NCBI GenBank assembly: GCA_963573385.1
Contig: CAUYLG010026605.1
Span: forward strand, 1 to 64,000
DNA: 64,000 nucleotides
Source: Cacajao melanocephalus
Taxonomy: Eukaryota; Chordata; Mammalia; Primates; Pitheciidae
Direction of reading: 5' to 3'
This document shows, one piece after another, positions 35,145-46,759 of the stretch. The notes beneath the pieces are model-generated. The model did no database searches. It was not told the DNA's origin and worked only from the letters and a program-made list of their open reading frames with translations. Made by a program: the position numbers and the translations under genes. Position 1 is the stretch's first letter. The number at the start of each line of letters is the position of its first letter.

Positions 35145-38100
35145 TCCTTCCTCCACATGGTGCATTCCAGGGACACCCTCCCTGCTAGCTGTCCGAGCCT
35201 CCTTCCTCCCCATGGCTGGGAGTGGACATCCCCTGCCTGGCCGAGAGTGGGCATTCCACTGCCAGGAGGGACCACATTCTTCCTCACTGCCTGCCTTCCT
35301 GGCTCCCTTTCCTCCGTCTCTTTTTCTTAACTTCATTAGCTTCTGCTCTGTCTTCAGATTACATGCTTTTTAAGAATGTTTTTACTCGTATCTCCCAAAT
35401 CCTAGCCTTGGGTTGGGCATAGAGAAAGCCCTTCATACACATTGGCCACACGGGCAGCAGAGGCAGGAAGAGATGCACACATCAGCCCCGCCATCAGGAG
35501 AGCTTTGTGTGGGCATGGGGCGCCGGGCAGCCCTCACCCTCTCCACAGGGTGTGGCTCCACCTTTCTGGGCACCCACAACTTCCAGTGGAGCACAAGACG
35601 TGCAGCTTTGGTTTGGCCACAGCAGGTTTTCCGCCCCAAGCAGCCTCTTCCTCCTCCATGACTCTGTGGCTGCAGCGGGTGTCAATGGAGACAGAACTCC
35701 ACTGAGCCGAAGGTCAGGATGCTTGGAAGGTTTAACTTGACATGTCTAAGCCACAGACATGGACGATCCAGTGTCGCTAGGTTTCCCATTGCTGTGCTTC
35801 TAGTCCATGAGTCCACACAATCAAAACAGTCACATTATATTAAATATTAATATGAACCACTCAATTTTCATTTTGAAAGTGACAAGTTAATATATTGCAT
35901 GGCCGTGTTTAATTTACAGCCACAGTTCCCATTTCGTAATACGAGAGAGCTGCCTTTCCACTTCAGCAGGGGACCCATTCCCCATGTGAGGTGATAAACC
36001 AGCCCTGATAACGGGCCTCCTGGGAGGCCGGAACTTCAAAGCCGGGAACAGCCTTTCACAGAATGAAAGGCACGAAGAGGGCTGCCATTTTGCTAAGCGG
36101 CGTATGCTGGATATGAAGAAATGGAGGTCACTGACGACTCGGCTGCTCTAGGTACGGACAGTGGGGAGCTCTGCTGGAGAAGTAAAATACGAACGTGGTT
36201 TTGAAAATAAAGCCAGGGAAGTAAAACTGAACTGACGAAGCCACATGTTATTTGACAACTTAAACACCAACTGTTTTGTTTCACGTTGTTGCCTCAATTT
36301 GGAGAAGTCAAAGTTTGAAGCAGGATCCTTCAGGAGTTGCAAATAAATGAAAAGCAGTGAAGCCATTTGCAGGCCACTGCTGAAGAGCCACTATCCTTAC
36401 ACAGGTTCTATTTTTAAAAGCCGCCGAGTTTCTCGAGGGTTCGGAATTATCCCAAGTTATTTCTTGACTTTCCTCAGGAAGCTCTGCTCCTCTCAAAATC
36501 TTACTTACTAAATGTGGTTCTATGGTGTCACTTTCCGAAAAAACCTCTCTTGTAAAAAAAGTGTGACTTAGGAAACCATCATCATGAAGTGGTGTTCTAG
36601 AAGTCCCACTGATAATTCAAAAACACGTAATGGCTGCTTAGAGCTGCCGGGGCAGGTCAACCTTTCCACGGGTGGCTCGCACCTTCCCAGGTAGAGCCCA
36701 CGGGAGCTGTAAGAGGAAGCATGTAGTATTTTTCTTTAAAAGGTTTAGGATTTACCCAAGGAAAATCAGAGAACACTTAGGTTGTTAACAGTTTCAGCCC
36801 CGTGTGTATTCATCATAAGGAACAAATAAAACTTCCACAAAAATTCAGAAGAGAGAGAGAAGTAGTCCTCGACCTCAGGGGCAGGAGGCGGACTTGGAAG
36901 AGGGGAGAGGGGCCTCACAGTAGCCCAGCTCCTGGCGGACGAGCCCACCTTACACCAGACCATGAGCTGCCCAAATTCTCCACCAAGACCCTCGATCTAA
37001 CGCACGTGATCGATCTACCACGTGAGAGGTGGTAACGCAAGAGTGACGCCAGGAAAAGTCAGAGGATGGCTGGAGGGAAATGTGGCCAAGTCTCCCCTGA
37101 CAAGTTAAAATGGTGTTTCTTGGATGGAGAAATCCCAAAATGCTTTTGTTTCAGCAGAGACAGCTCTAGAGTGTAATTGCTGTAATGGAGTTAAAAAAAA
37201 TATTGTGTGCCCTTTCATTACTGCTACAGAATCTGTACTTCCACAGTGAAGAGTTCAACAGCAAAATCACTTCAACGGGCCACCATGTGAGGCTGGCCTT
37301 CCAGGTGCAAAGAAAACCTCGACTTTCTAAGGGTCAGTTACCAAAAGTATTTCACGTATCGAATGAAGTCAACGGTAACTTAATTAAAATGGGTAACTAA
37401 AAAGCACGTGTTGCTATGAATTCAAAGTCAAATAAACGTGTGTTTCTTACATACATTCATAGAATTTTATGAAATATTCTAATTTTAAAAATCTGATAAC
37501 CCATAGCGAAGTGTGATCATTTTATGTGGAAAGGCACACTCTAGTGGTTTCTGACAGTGAGGTGGATGTGAGCCCTTGGTCTTCCGTGTCACTGACGTCA
37601 CTGTCGAGAGGGTGGATGGTCAGTTACCAAGCTCACTTTCAGTGCCAGCTGAACTAGGTCCTCACTTCCTTCTCCCATTCCAAGACATAATTCAGCCTTC
37701 CTACATCTGATATTTAAAAATCTGACCTTTTCTAGTCTCTGACTGAAACCCTCTTTTGTCTTTTAGTGACTGTCGGGTTCAAGTGGGATTTCAGGTATTC
37801 CCGGACAGAGCCTTCCACTGTGATGCCTGAATCCACTCCTGACTTTCTGGGCTATTACCAAATGGCCTGAGGAAGCATGATGGTTGCTGGTAGGAAAAAC
37901 GTTTATGAGAGGTCCATGCCCACTGTTTGTTCCTTCTTGATTTTTCTTCAAAGGTGTATCAAAATTCTGGACTTTACAATTCTCCACAATCAAGGCTGAG
38001 CGTACAGGTGAATGGCAGGCACTCACATCTGCAGACGCCTGGAGGATGATCTTTAAAGACTCATGGATTCCTCCAGAATCCAGTGGTGAAGAACACCATT

Positions 38101-38460
38101 TGTTTTTATTCTAAGTGTCAAGTTTTACATTTTAACTGTTAAATCAACACGGAATATATACAACACACACACATACTGAACAACAGCACAATTCCAGGTC
38201 CTCATGACTGAGAAACGGTGCACCCGTCTGTGCAGACACCTTTTGCTAGCGGGTTTCTGCCCTGTTTTCCTTTTTAGAGATGGTCTATGTGTAAATAAAT
38301 AGACACAGGTAAACATCCCCCGCAAGGGGCAACACCAAATACCTGGCCGGGTCCAGGGGCTCAGGCCCCACCAGTCAGCACAGAGAGTGGCGGGCAGGGA
38401 CATCAGGGTGACATCTCAGTCCCGACCTCAGCCATGTGCTGACCTCACAACGCACGAGAC
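35145..38460. other. Long unique interval, no supported gene
   Basis: About 3.3 kb with hardly any recognised repeats. The AT-rich part at 35.8-36.0 kb and 37.1-37.5 kb contains TAAT- and ATTA-type motifs, as in many conserved non-coding elements, but this is only an impression from composition. Confidence 0.45.
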
Positions 38461-38464
38461 GGCT

Positions 38465-38762
38465 AGGGCTTTGCATCTTGCTTTTTAAAAACGAGACACA
38501 CTATCTCTGAGATCAGTCCATGCTGCATGCAGGGCTTGGCCTCACTCATGTTACGGGCCTCATGGTGCTCCCCGTACAGATACACAGAAAAGCAGTCATT
38601 TTCTTACAGATGGACACTGACGTTCATTTTCCATCTTTCATTCCTGCAAACCGTGATGCAGGATGTGGCTCTCATTCTACAATTGTAAGCATACGGGCGC
38701 TTCTATGGGATGAATTCCAAGATAACTGACTGACTCAAAAGGTACATGCATTTAATTTCATT
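38465..38762 (-). mobile_element. Old LINE (L1ME-like) 3' fragment, antisense
   Basis: 'gggatgaattccaagataac' with 'aaaaggtacatgcattta' resembles the antisense L1ME 3' region. Diverged, so tentative. Confidence 0.4.
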
Positions 38763-39262
38763 TTTTGTAAATATTTTTTATTCTGGTAAAATACAGATGA
38801 AATTTACCATTTCGCTTATGTGAAGTGTGTAATTATGTGTCATTAAATACGTTCGCAACACTACACGACTGCATTTCCAAGTAGAACCTCTATAATCATT
38901 GCTTCACTCCCATTCCCTCCCCACAAGCCCCTAGAAACCTCGAATCTATTCTTGTCTCCATGTGCGTTTTCTTCTTGCTGCTTTTTAAGAGTGCTTTGTA
39001 CATTTTGGATACCAGTCCGTTACTGCATATGTGCTTTGCAAAGATGTTGTCAAATCTGCGGTTTGTCATTTCATTCTGTTAACTCCTTCAGAGAGCAGAA
39101 GCTCTAAATTTTAATGAAGTCCAGTCAGACATTCTTTTTCTTTCCTAGGTTGCCTTTGGTGTTGGCTCTAAGAAGTCATCACCAGGCTCAAGGTCACTTG
39201 CATTCTCAATGATGTTAAATTCTAGAGTTCTGGGTTTTCCATTTAGGTCTGTGATGTACACT
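38763..39262 (-). mobile_element. L1M 3' end and ORF2 C-terminal region, antisense
   Basis: Starts with antisense 3' UTR ('ttctggtaaaatacagatga') and proceeds into ORF2 C-terminal coding ('gtacattttggataccagtc', 'gttgcctttggtgttggctc', 'gttttccatttaggtctgtg'). It stops at about 39262 and is followed by endonuclease-domain sequence, which is out of order for an intact L1. Confidence 0.85.
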
Positions 39263-39655
39263 GACGTATCTTTCATGAAACGGGGGAGATCTGTGTCTAG
39301 ATTTTTGGCCCAGAATGTGGCCTATCTTGGCGAATGTTCTGTGTGAGCTTGGGAAGAATCTGTGTTCTGCTGCTGTTGGACGAAGCAGCCGAGAGACATC
39401 AGTTATGTTCAGGTGATTGATGGTCTCACTCAGTTCAACCCTGTCCTTACTGAATTTCTGCTGGCTGGACCTGTCAGTTACTGAGAGTGGACGCTGGAAA
39501 TTTCCAACATTAATGGTGGGCTCATCTCCTCCTGGCAGCTGTATCAGTCTTTGCCTTACGCATTTTGACATGCTGTTGTCAGGTGCGTATACATTGAGGA
39601 TTGCTGTATCTTCTTGGAGATTTAATCCTGCTATTATTGCACAACATTGGATGAA
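39263..39655 (-). pseudogene. L1 ORF2 endonuclease-domain segment, out of order
   Basis: The minus-strand frame at 39215-39571 includes the endonuclease signatures 'LNITDVSRLLRPTAAEHRFF' and 'HRTFAKIGHILGQKS'. The catalytic GDFN motif reads 'GNFQ', so the Asp and Asn are both lost. It lies between the ORF2 C-terminal region (left) and the reverse transcriptase region (right), whereas an intact antisense L1 would place the endonuclease after the reverse transcriptase. A second endonuclease copy sits in the expected place at 40.97-41.45 kb. This segment therefore comes from another insertion or a rearrangement. Confidence 0.85.
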
Positions 39656-40806
39656 AAACTAAAGGTCTTGGCTGTGGCTTTTCATAAATGCCCTTTATCA
39701 TACTGAGAAATTTTCCTTCTATTCCTAATTTTATAAGAGTTTTTATCCTGAACAGTTAAGAGATTTTGTCAGATGCCTTTTCCGTGTCAATCAAGATGTG
39801 CAGATGGTGTTAACTGATTAATTTTCTTAAACTGAACCACTTTTACATTCCTGGAATAAGTCCCACTTGATCACTTGTCTAAACCTTTTAATACATGGTT
39901 GGATTAGGTTTGCTGGTTTTCTGTGGAGGATTTTAGCATCTACATTGATAAGGGATCTGCTTTTCAATTTTCTTTTCTATGATCTTTTTTATCTTGCTCA
40001 GCTATCGGGGTAATGCTGGCCTCAAGGAATGTGTTAGGAATTGTTCCCTCTGATTCTATTTCTTGGAAGGGTTTGTGGATTTGTGCTAATTCATCCTTAT
40101 GTGTTTGGTGGAATTTACCAGTGAAGGTATCTGGTTCTGGATATTTCTTCCTGAGGATTTTTTTTTATCATTATAGATTCAATCTCTTAATTTTAAAGAT
40201 CCGTTTACAATTTCCATCTCATCTTCAGTCAGTTTAGATTATTTTCACTGTTATATAAATTTGTCCATTTCAGCTGGGTTAGCCAGTTTACTGGTGTACA
40301 ATTGTTCACAGTTTTGCCTTACAGTCCTTTCTATTTGTGAGGTCTGTAGCGATGTCCCCGCTTTCCTTTCCAATGTGAGTTGTTTATGTCTTCTCTTTTC
40401 TTTGGGTCATTAAAGGTTTGTCAACATTTTGATCTTTTCAACCAACTGACTTATGTTTTGTTGATACTCTATTTTTAAAATTTATTTTAACAATCTGTTT
40501 TTTTTTGTTTGTTTTTACTCTGTATTATTTCTGTCTGCTAGCTTTCTTATACTTTATGTTATAAAGTTAGGTAATTTGTCTGTGCTCCTTCTTCTTTTTA
40601 AATGTAGGCTACTAATTGTCCTCAAAGGACAGCCTTTGTAACCATCTATAAATTTTGGCATGTTGTATTTTCATTTTCATTTATCTCTAAGTAAGTCTTT
40701 TTAATTTATCTTGTGATTTCTTCTTTGACCCATTGTCAAATTTCCAGTTTTCCTCCTGATGTTTATTAATGCCATTGTGGCTAAAGAGTTACTCTGAAAG
40801 AAATTC
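39656..40806 (-). mobile_element. L1M ORF2 reverse transcriptase region, antisense
   Basis: Plus-strand 'ttgtcagatgccttttccgt', 'cattcctggaataagtccca', 'aggattttagcatctacatt' and 'tggatatttcttcctgagg' are antisense RT-domain sequence, continuing through the upstream fingers region. Many frame breaks. The segment is interrupted by an Alu at 40807. Confidence 0.85.
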
Positions 40807-40968
40807 TCCAGGTGTGGTGGGTGCCTGTAATCCCAGCTACTCAGGAGGCGGAGGTAGGAGAATTACCTAAACCCAGAAGGTAGAGATTGCAGTGAGCTGA
40901 GACCAGACCACTGCACTCCACATGCATGACAGAGTGAGACTCCATCTCAACAACAATAACAAAAAAAG
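40807..40968 (+). mobile_element. Alu, 5'-truncated, inserted in L1
   Basis: 'ggtgtggtgggtgcctgtaa' to a CAACAATAAC-type tail. Only the right-arm half is present. It splits the L1M between its fingers region and the endonuclease region, so it inserted after that L1. Confidence 0.9.
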
Positions 40969-41576
40969 CTTTGTATGATTTTAATCTTTTACAATTTATT
41001 GAGACATGCCATTTGGCATAATATGTGGCCTATTGTGGAGAATGTTTCCTGTACACTTGAGAAGAATGTGTATTTCCATTGCCGTCAGATGGCTGATTCT
41101 GTACATGTCTGTTCAAGCCTCATATTTATTAGTCTTCTGTTTAGATGTCTTGCCTACTATTGAAAGTGGTTCACTCAAGCCTCCAACTATGATTGTAGAG
41201 CTATCCCTTACTTTCCTCAATTCTATCAACGGTTGGTTCACATATTTTGGGACTATGTTTTTGATTTTGGTACACATATATTTAAAATCATTATGTCCTT
41301 GGCAAATTGACCTTTCTGTCAATATATAAATATCCCTTGTCCTTCATTTTCTTAATTATTGTCTTTTGTATTGATTTTTTTGGGGGGGTAAACTGTTTTG
41401 ATTTCCCTTTCATTTCCTGTTATGTATTTATTTTAAAATATTTTCTTTGAAGATGAATTTAGAATGTTAGGATTAAACTTAGAACCCTAAATTTGTAACA
41501 ATCTAGTTCCAGTGGATTAAAACTTAATTCAATAGCATTCAAACATCCTGCTACAACACAGCTCCATTCCTTACTT
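40969..41576 (-). mobile_element. L1M endonuclease and upstream region, antisense
   Basis: 'ggcataatatgtggcctatt', 'acacttgagaagaatgtgta' and 'ctattgaaagtggttcactc' are antisense endonuclease sequence. In the frame at 41113-41322 (minus) the GDFN motif reads 'GGLS', so catalytic Asp and Asn are lost. The element continues toward ORF1/5' sequence across the Alu pair. Confidence 0.85.
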
Positions 41577-42148
41577 CTGTCACAGGTTTCATTTTTTTTT
41601 TTTTTGAGACGGCGTCTCCCTCTGTTTCCCAGGCTGGAGTGCAATGGCATGATCTCGGCTCACTGCGACCTCTGCCTCTGGGTTTAAGCAATTCTCCTGC
41701 CTCAGCCTCCTGAGTAGCTGGGATTACAGGTGCCTACCACCACTCCTGGCTAATTTTTGTATTTTTAGTAGAGATGGGGTTTCACCAAGTAAGCCAGGCT
41801 GGTCTTGAACTCCTGACCCCGTGATCTGCCCGCCTCAGCCTCCCAAAGTGGTGGGATTATAGATGTTAGCCACCATGCCCAGCCTTTTTTTTTAAGATGG
41901 AGCCTTACTCTGTACTCCAGGCTGGTGTGCAGAGGTTTAAGCAATTCTGCCTTAGCCTTCTGAGTCACTGGGATTACAGGCGTGCACTACCATGCCTGGG
42001 TAATTTTTGATTTTTTAGTAAAGATGGGATTTCACCATGTTGCCCAGGCTGGTCTTGAACTCCTGATCTCAAGTGATCTGCCCGCCTTGGCCTCCCAAAG
42101 TGCTGGGATTATAGGTGTGAGCCACCATGCCCAGCCTGTCACAGGTTT
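41577..42148 (-). mobile_element. Tandem Alu pair within a single target-site duplication
   Basis: Two antisense Alus lie head to tail: 41590-41885 (full length, S-like, T-run at left) and 41886-42135 (starting 'tttttttttaagatggag'). The 13-bp sequence 'ctgtcacaggttt' occurs just outside the pair at 41577-41589 and 42136-42148 and not between them. The simplest history is that the right Alu inserted first and the left one later entered its A-rich tail. Confidence 0.9.
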
Positions 42149-43440
42149 AACCTTTACACATTGAGTGCACAATTACATAGATGTATGCTTATCTTTTATG
42201 CATTCATCTTTTAATTTCTGTAGCAACAAAAGGTAGAGTTACAAATCAAATACATGATATTGCTGGCTTTCCTCATTGCCCACATAATCACTGTTACTGA
42301 AGACCTTTTACTTCATACAGCTATGAGCTACTACCGGCTGTCCTTATGTGTCAGTCTGAAAGATTCCCTTTAGCATTCTTGTAAAGCAGGTCTCATTTTT
42401 TGTTTTTCGGGGAATGTCTTACTTCCTCCTTCATTTTCAAGGACAGTTTTAAACTTCTGGTTGATTTTTTTTTTTCCTTAAGAACTTTATCATCCCATTT
42501 GCTTTTGTCTTCCACAGTTTCTAGAGAAATCAAGAGATAAGCTTTTTCTTGAAAGTAAATAATCACCCCTTCTGTGTGATGAGTCACTTCTCTTCTGCTG
42601 CTTTTGGGACTTTCTCTTTGTCTCTCACTGGTTTAATAATAACGTGTCTTTTGCAAATCTCATGTTTATCTGACTTGAAGTTCATTATGCTTCTTAGATT
42701 TGTATATTCATATCTTTTCTCAAATTTTGGATGCTTTTTGGCTTTTATTTCTCCAAATATTATTTACTTTCAATTCTTTTTCTCTTCCCTTTTCTGAGAC
42801 TCTTGTAATGTGCAGGCTGATCAGCCCGAGGATGTCCCACAGACCCTTGAGTTTCAGCTCCTGTTCTTCCTTCTTTTTCTTTCTGCTCCTCAGGCTCCGT
42901 GATTTCATTTGTCCCATATTTAATCTGCGGAATCTTTCTTCTACCTGCTCAAATATGCTGCTGAACTTCTATAGTAAATTTTTCTCCAGAATGTCTGCTG
43001 CTTGTCTTTTTTAAAAATAATTTTTATCTCTTTCTCATTTTCTTCATATACTGTTTCCCAATGTCCTTTAGTTTTTGAGCATATTTCAGAAAACTTAAAA
43101 AATATTACCTAGCAAGTTTGATGTCTGAACTTCTTAGGAATTATTTCTCTCCATTTCTTTTGTTGCTCTGAATGGGCCATACTTTCCTGTTTCTTTACCT
43201 GTCTCTAATCTTTTTGCTGAAAACTGGACACTTGGATATTAGAAGGTGCTGACTCTGGAAACCCTTCCCCTGGTCTGGCTGGTTTTGATTGTGAAGGCTG
43301 TCACAGACTGTTTAGTGACTTTCCAAACTATTTTTTTGAAAACACTGTATTATTTGCTGTGTGCAGTCACTGAGGTCTTTCTTAGCTTGTTTCAAGATAG
43401 TATGTTAACAGATATTTCATTAAACACCAAGAGCTAAAAA
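42149..43440 (-). mobile_element. L1M/HAL1-type 5'-half sequence, antisense
   Basis: 'ccctttagcattcttgtaaa', 'gtgatgagtcacttctcttc', 'gatgtcccacagacccttga', 'tgggccatactttcctgttt' and 'ctggaaacccttcccctggt' occur in the order seen in old L1M or HAL1 (half-L1) antisense sequence around ORF1. No intact frame. It probably belongs to the same insertion as the pieces to the left. Confidence 0.75.
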
Positions 43441-43609
43441 CCAAAAAGACAAAAGCACCTTTCCCAGTCTCTGCACAGGTTCTGTCCTGAGGCATTTCTT
43501 CCACACTTCGCCTCGCTTGCAACCAGCCCAGGGACTAGCTTGGGGTGAAAGCTGCGATCTTCTTAGGCCTTTTCTTAATACGCACATTGCCCTGGGTGTG
43601 ACATAACTG

Positions 43610-45600
43610 GCTGCTTTTTTGAAAAATGGTGGTAAAACATTCATCTTAACCATTTCATGCATATAGTTCCGTGGTATGTGAAGAACATTCATGCCATTGT
43701 GCCGCCATCATCCCCAAAACGGGTCCTCTTCCTCATCAGAAACTCTGCACCCATTTCTAACTCCCAGTTTCTCCTGCCCTCCAGCCTCTTTTCTCCTTTC
43801 TGTCTTTATGAATTTGACTACTTTAGTACCTCATGCGAATAGAGTCACAGTCATTCTCCTTTTGTGACTGGCTAATTTCATTTGTATAATGTCTTCAGAG
43901 TTCATCTACATTGTAGTATGTGTCAGAATCACCTTCCTTTTTAAGGCTAAATGCTCTTCTTTTGCCTGTCTAGGCCCCATTTTGCTTAACCATCCATTCA
44001 TGCATCCCTTGTACCTGTGGGCTGCTTCCACCTTTGGCTGCTGGAACTAATACTGCTTAAACAGGAGTAAACAATTATCTGAGACCTGCTTCCACTTCTT
44101 TTGGGTATAGAACAGAAGTGAAATTGTTTGAGCGAAGGAAAATTCCATATTTATGTTTAAGGACTCACCATATCATTTTCCATGATGGAAACATCTTTTT
44201 ATATCCTCACCAGAAACGCATGAGGGTTCTAATTTCCCCACATCCTGCCAACACCCGTTCTTTTCATTGTTGTTCCTGTGTTTTACAATGACTACTCTAA
44301 CACGTGTGGACATTTCCTTGTGGTTCAGGTTTGCATTGCCTTAATAATTCATGATGTTGATGTACTTATTGGCCATTTGTAAATCTTCTTTGGAGAAATA
44401 TCTATTCAAGTCCTTGGCCCATTTTTGAATCAGATTATTCTGTTGTTGAGTTGTAGTTCTTTAAATAGTGTAGATATCAGTCCATTTTCAGATTGACATA
44501 TGATTTGGAAATATCTACTCCAATTCCATCCCTTTCATTCGGTTGAAAGTATCCTTTGATGCACACAAGCTTTAATTCTGGTGAAGGCTACGTAATGGAT
44601 CTATTCTTTTGCTGCTCATACTTTTGGTGTCAGATCCAAGATCACTGTCAAATCCAACATCATAAAGCTTGTCTTCCGTGTTTTCTTCTGAGAGTTTCAC
44701 AGTTTTAGCTCTTATGTTTAGGTCTTTTGTCTGTTGAGTATTGTTTATATGTGGTATAAGGTATGGGTTCAACTTTATGATTTTACATGTGGATATCCAG
44801 TTTTTCCAACATAATTTATTGAAAAGAATGTTCTTTCTCCATTGAATGGTCTTGGCACCTTTCTCAGAAATCATTTGACAATATATGCCAGGGTTTATTT
44901 CTGGACTCATTCTGTTGTGTTGGTCTACATGTCTGTATTTATGTCAGCATTTACCACATGATTTTGCTTATCATAGCTCTGTAGTGAGTTTTGCAATCAG
45001 GAAGTGGAAGTCTCCAAACATGTTCTTATTTTTCAAGATTGTTTTTAGTATTGGGAATCCCTTGTAATTCCATATAAATTTTAGGGTAGATTTTTCTATT
45101 TCTCAAAACAAACACCACTAGTAGTACTGACCTCTCAACAATAGTTCACCTTTTAATCCATGAGCACAGGCATCGTTCCACTAATTCATGTCTTCAATGT
45201 CTTACAGCAAGAGTCGAGATTTCAGTATACAGTCTTTCTCTTCCTTAGCTTATTTCTAAGAATTTTATTCTTTGACACTATTATAAATGCAATTATTTTA
45301 TTAACTTCCTTTTTAAATTGTTCATTCTGACAGTATATGGAAATACTACTATTTTTTGTGTGTTAATTTTGTATCCAGACGCTTTGCTGAATGCTTTTTG
45401 TATAACAGGTTTTTGTGTGTGTGTGGGGGGGCTCTTTACAGTTTTCTACATGCAAGATTATATCATCTCCAAATAAATAATTTTACTTCTTCCTTTCCCA
45501 TTTGGATGATTTTCTATTTTTCCCTCTCTCTCTTTTTGTCTAATTTCTTCGCCTAGGACTTCTACTACTATGAAGAATAGAAGTGGCATTTCCTGTCCTA
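43610..45600 (-). mobile_element. Old L1M 3' portion, antisense
   Basis: Begins with antisense 3' UTR ('ggtggtaaaacattcatctt', 'tgaatttgactactttagta') and continues into the ORF2 C-terminal and RT region ('gcctaggacttctactacta' near 45554 is the antisense of the block just before the FADD motif). It ends at about 45600, where orientation flips. Confidence 0.9.
44572..44910 (-). pseudogene. L1 ORF2p distal segment relic
   Basis: A 112-codon open piece with 'KGAKTIQWRKNILFNKLCWK' and 'LNPYLIPHI' corresponds to the ORF2p region downstream of the reverse transcriptase. Other ORF2 parts are in other frames or carry stops, so it is non-functional. Confidence 0.88.
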
Positions 45601-45730
45601 AAAAAGGAATTCAGCAAAGTGTCTGGATACAAAATCACACACAAAAATTAGTAGTCTTTCCCTATACTATCAGAGTAAACAGTATAAAAGGAAATTAAGA
45701 AAATAATCCCATTTATAAAAGCACGTAAGT
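45601..45730 (+). mobile_element. L1 ORF2 RT segment, sense, inverted relative to its neighbour
   Basis: 'ttcagcaaagtgtctggata' to 'cccatttataaaagcacg' is sense-strand L1 ORF2 just downstream of the FADD motif. The same stretch is present antisense at about 45275-45391, so the two are arms of an inverted repeat with a loop of about 219 bp. Confidence 0.88.
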
Positions 45731-46284
45731 AGAGGGCAGGGGAGGGCACACTAGCGTTGCACCTGACCTTACAGGAAGGACTGTCATTCATTCAATGCTG
45801 AGTGGGCGGTAGCTCCGGTTACATAAGTGCTCTTGAACGTCCTGATTTACTGAAGAAACTCTCCCAGCTTCTGCTCCCATGCTTTAGGTGGTAGACAGTA
45901 TGTTTTGAGCGTAATTTTGTCCCGGTTCTGCAGGCTGCCAGAGGCCTGCAGTGTTTCAAGCAATGCCCTTAGTTTCTGTGGCCTGAGTTTTAAGTTGGGT
46001 GAAGCACAGAGGAGCACCCTGCATTTGTCCTTCAGGCCACCCTCAGACAGAACAGAAAGACACAAAAATGTATGAATAAAGTCCTTACAGACACCCAGGG
46101 ATGAATGTAAGGGGTTTACATCTCATGAAAACTGTAAGGACTAATTTCTTTTAAGCCAAATATAAAATAAACACATGAATTATCTAAACCAAATAAAATA
46201 ATTCTGAAGATCATAGCTTCCGTAGCCCCACAAAATCCCAGAAACAACAGCCACTTAAGGTCACAGCCTGCAGAAGGCCAGACA
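45731..46284. other. Unique interval
   Basis: About 550 bp; no named repeat or supported gene seen. Confidence 0.45.
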
Positions 46285-46750
<466 letters not shown>

Positions 46751-46759
46751 GCTGCTAAC

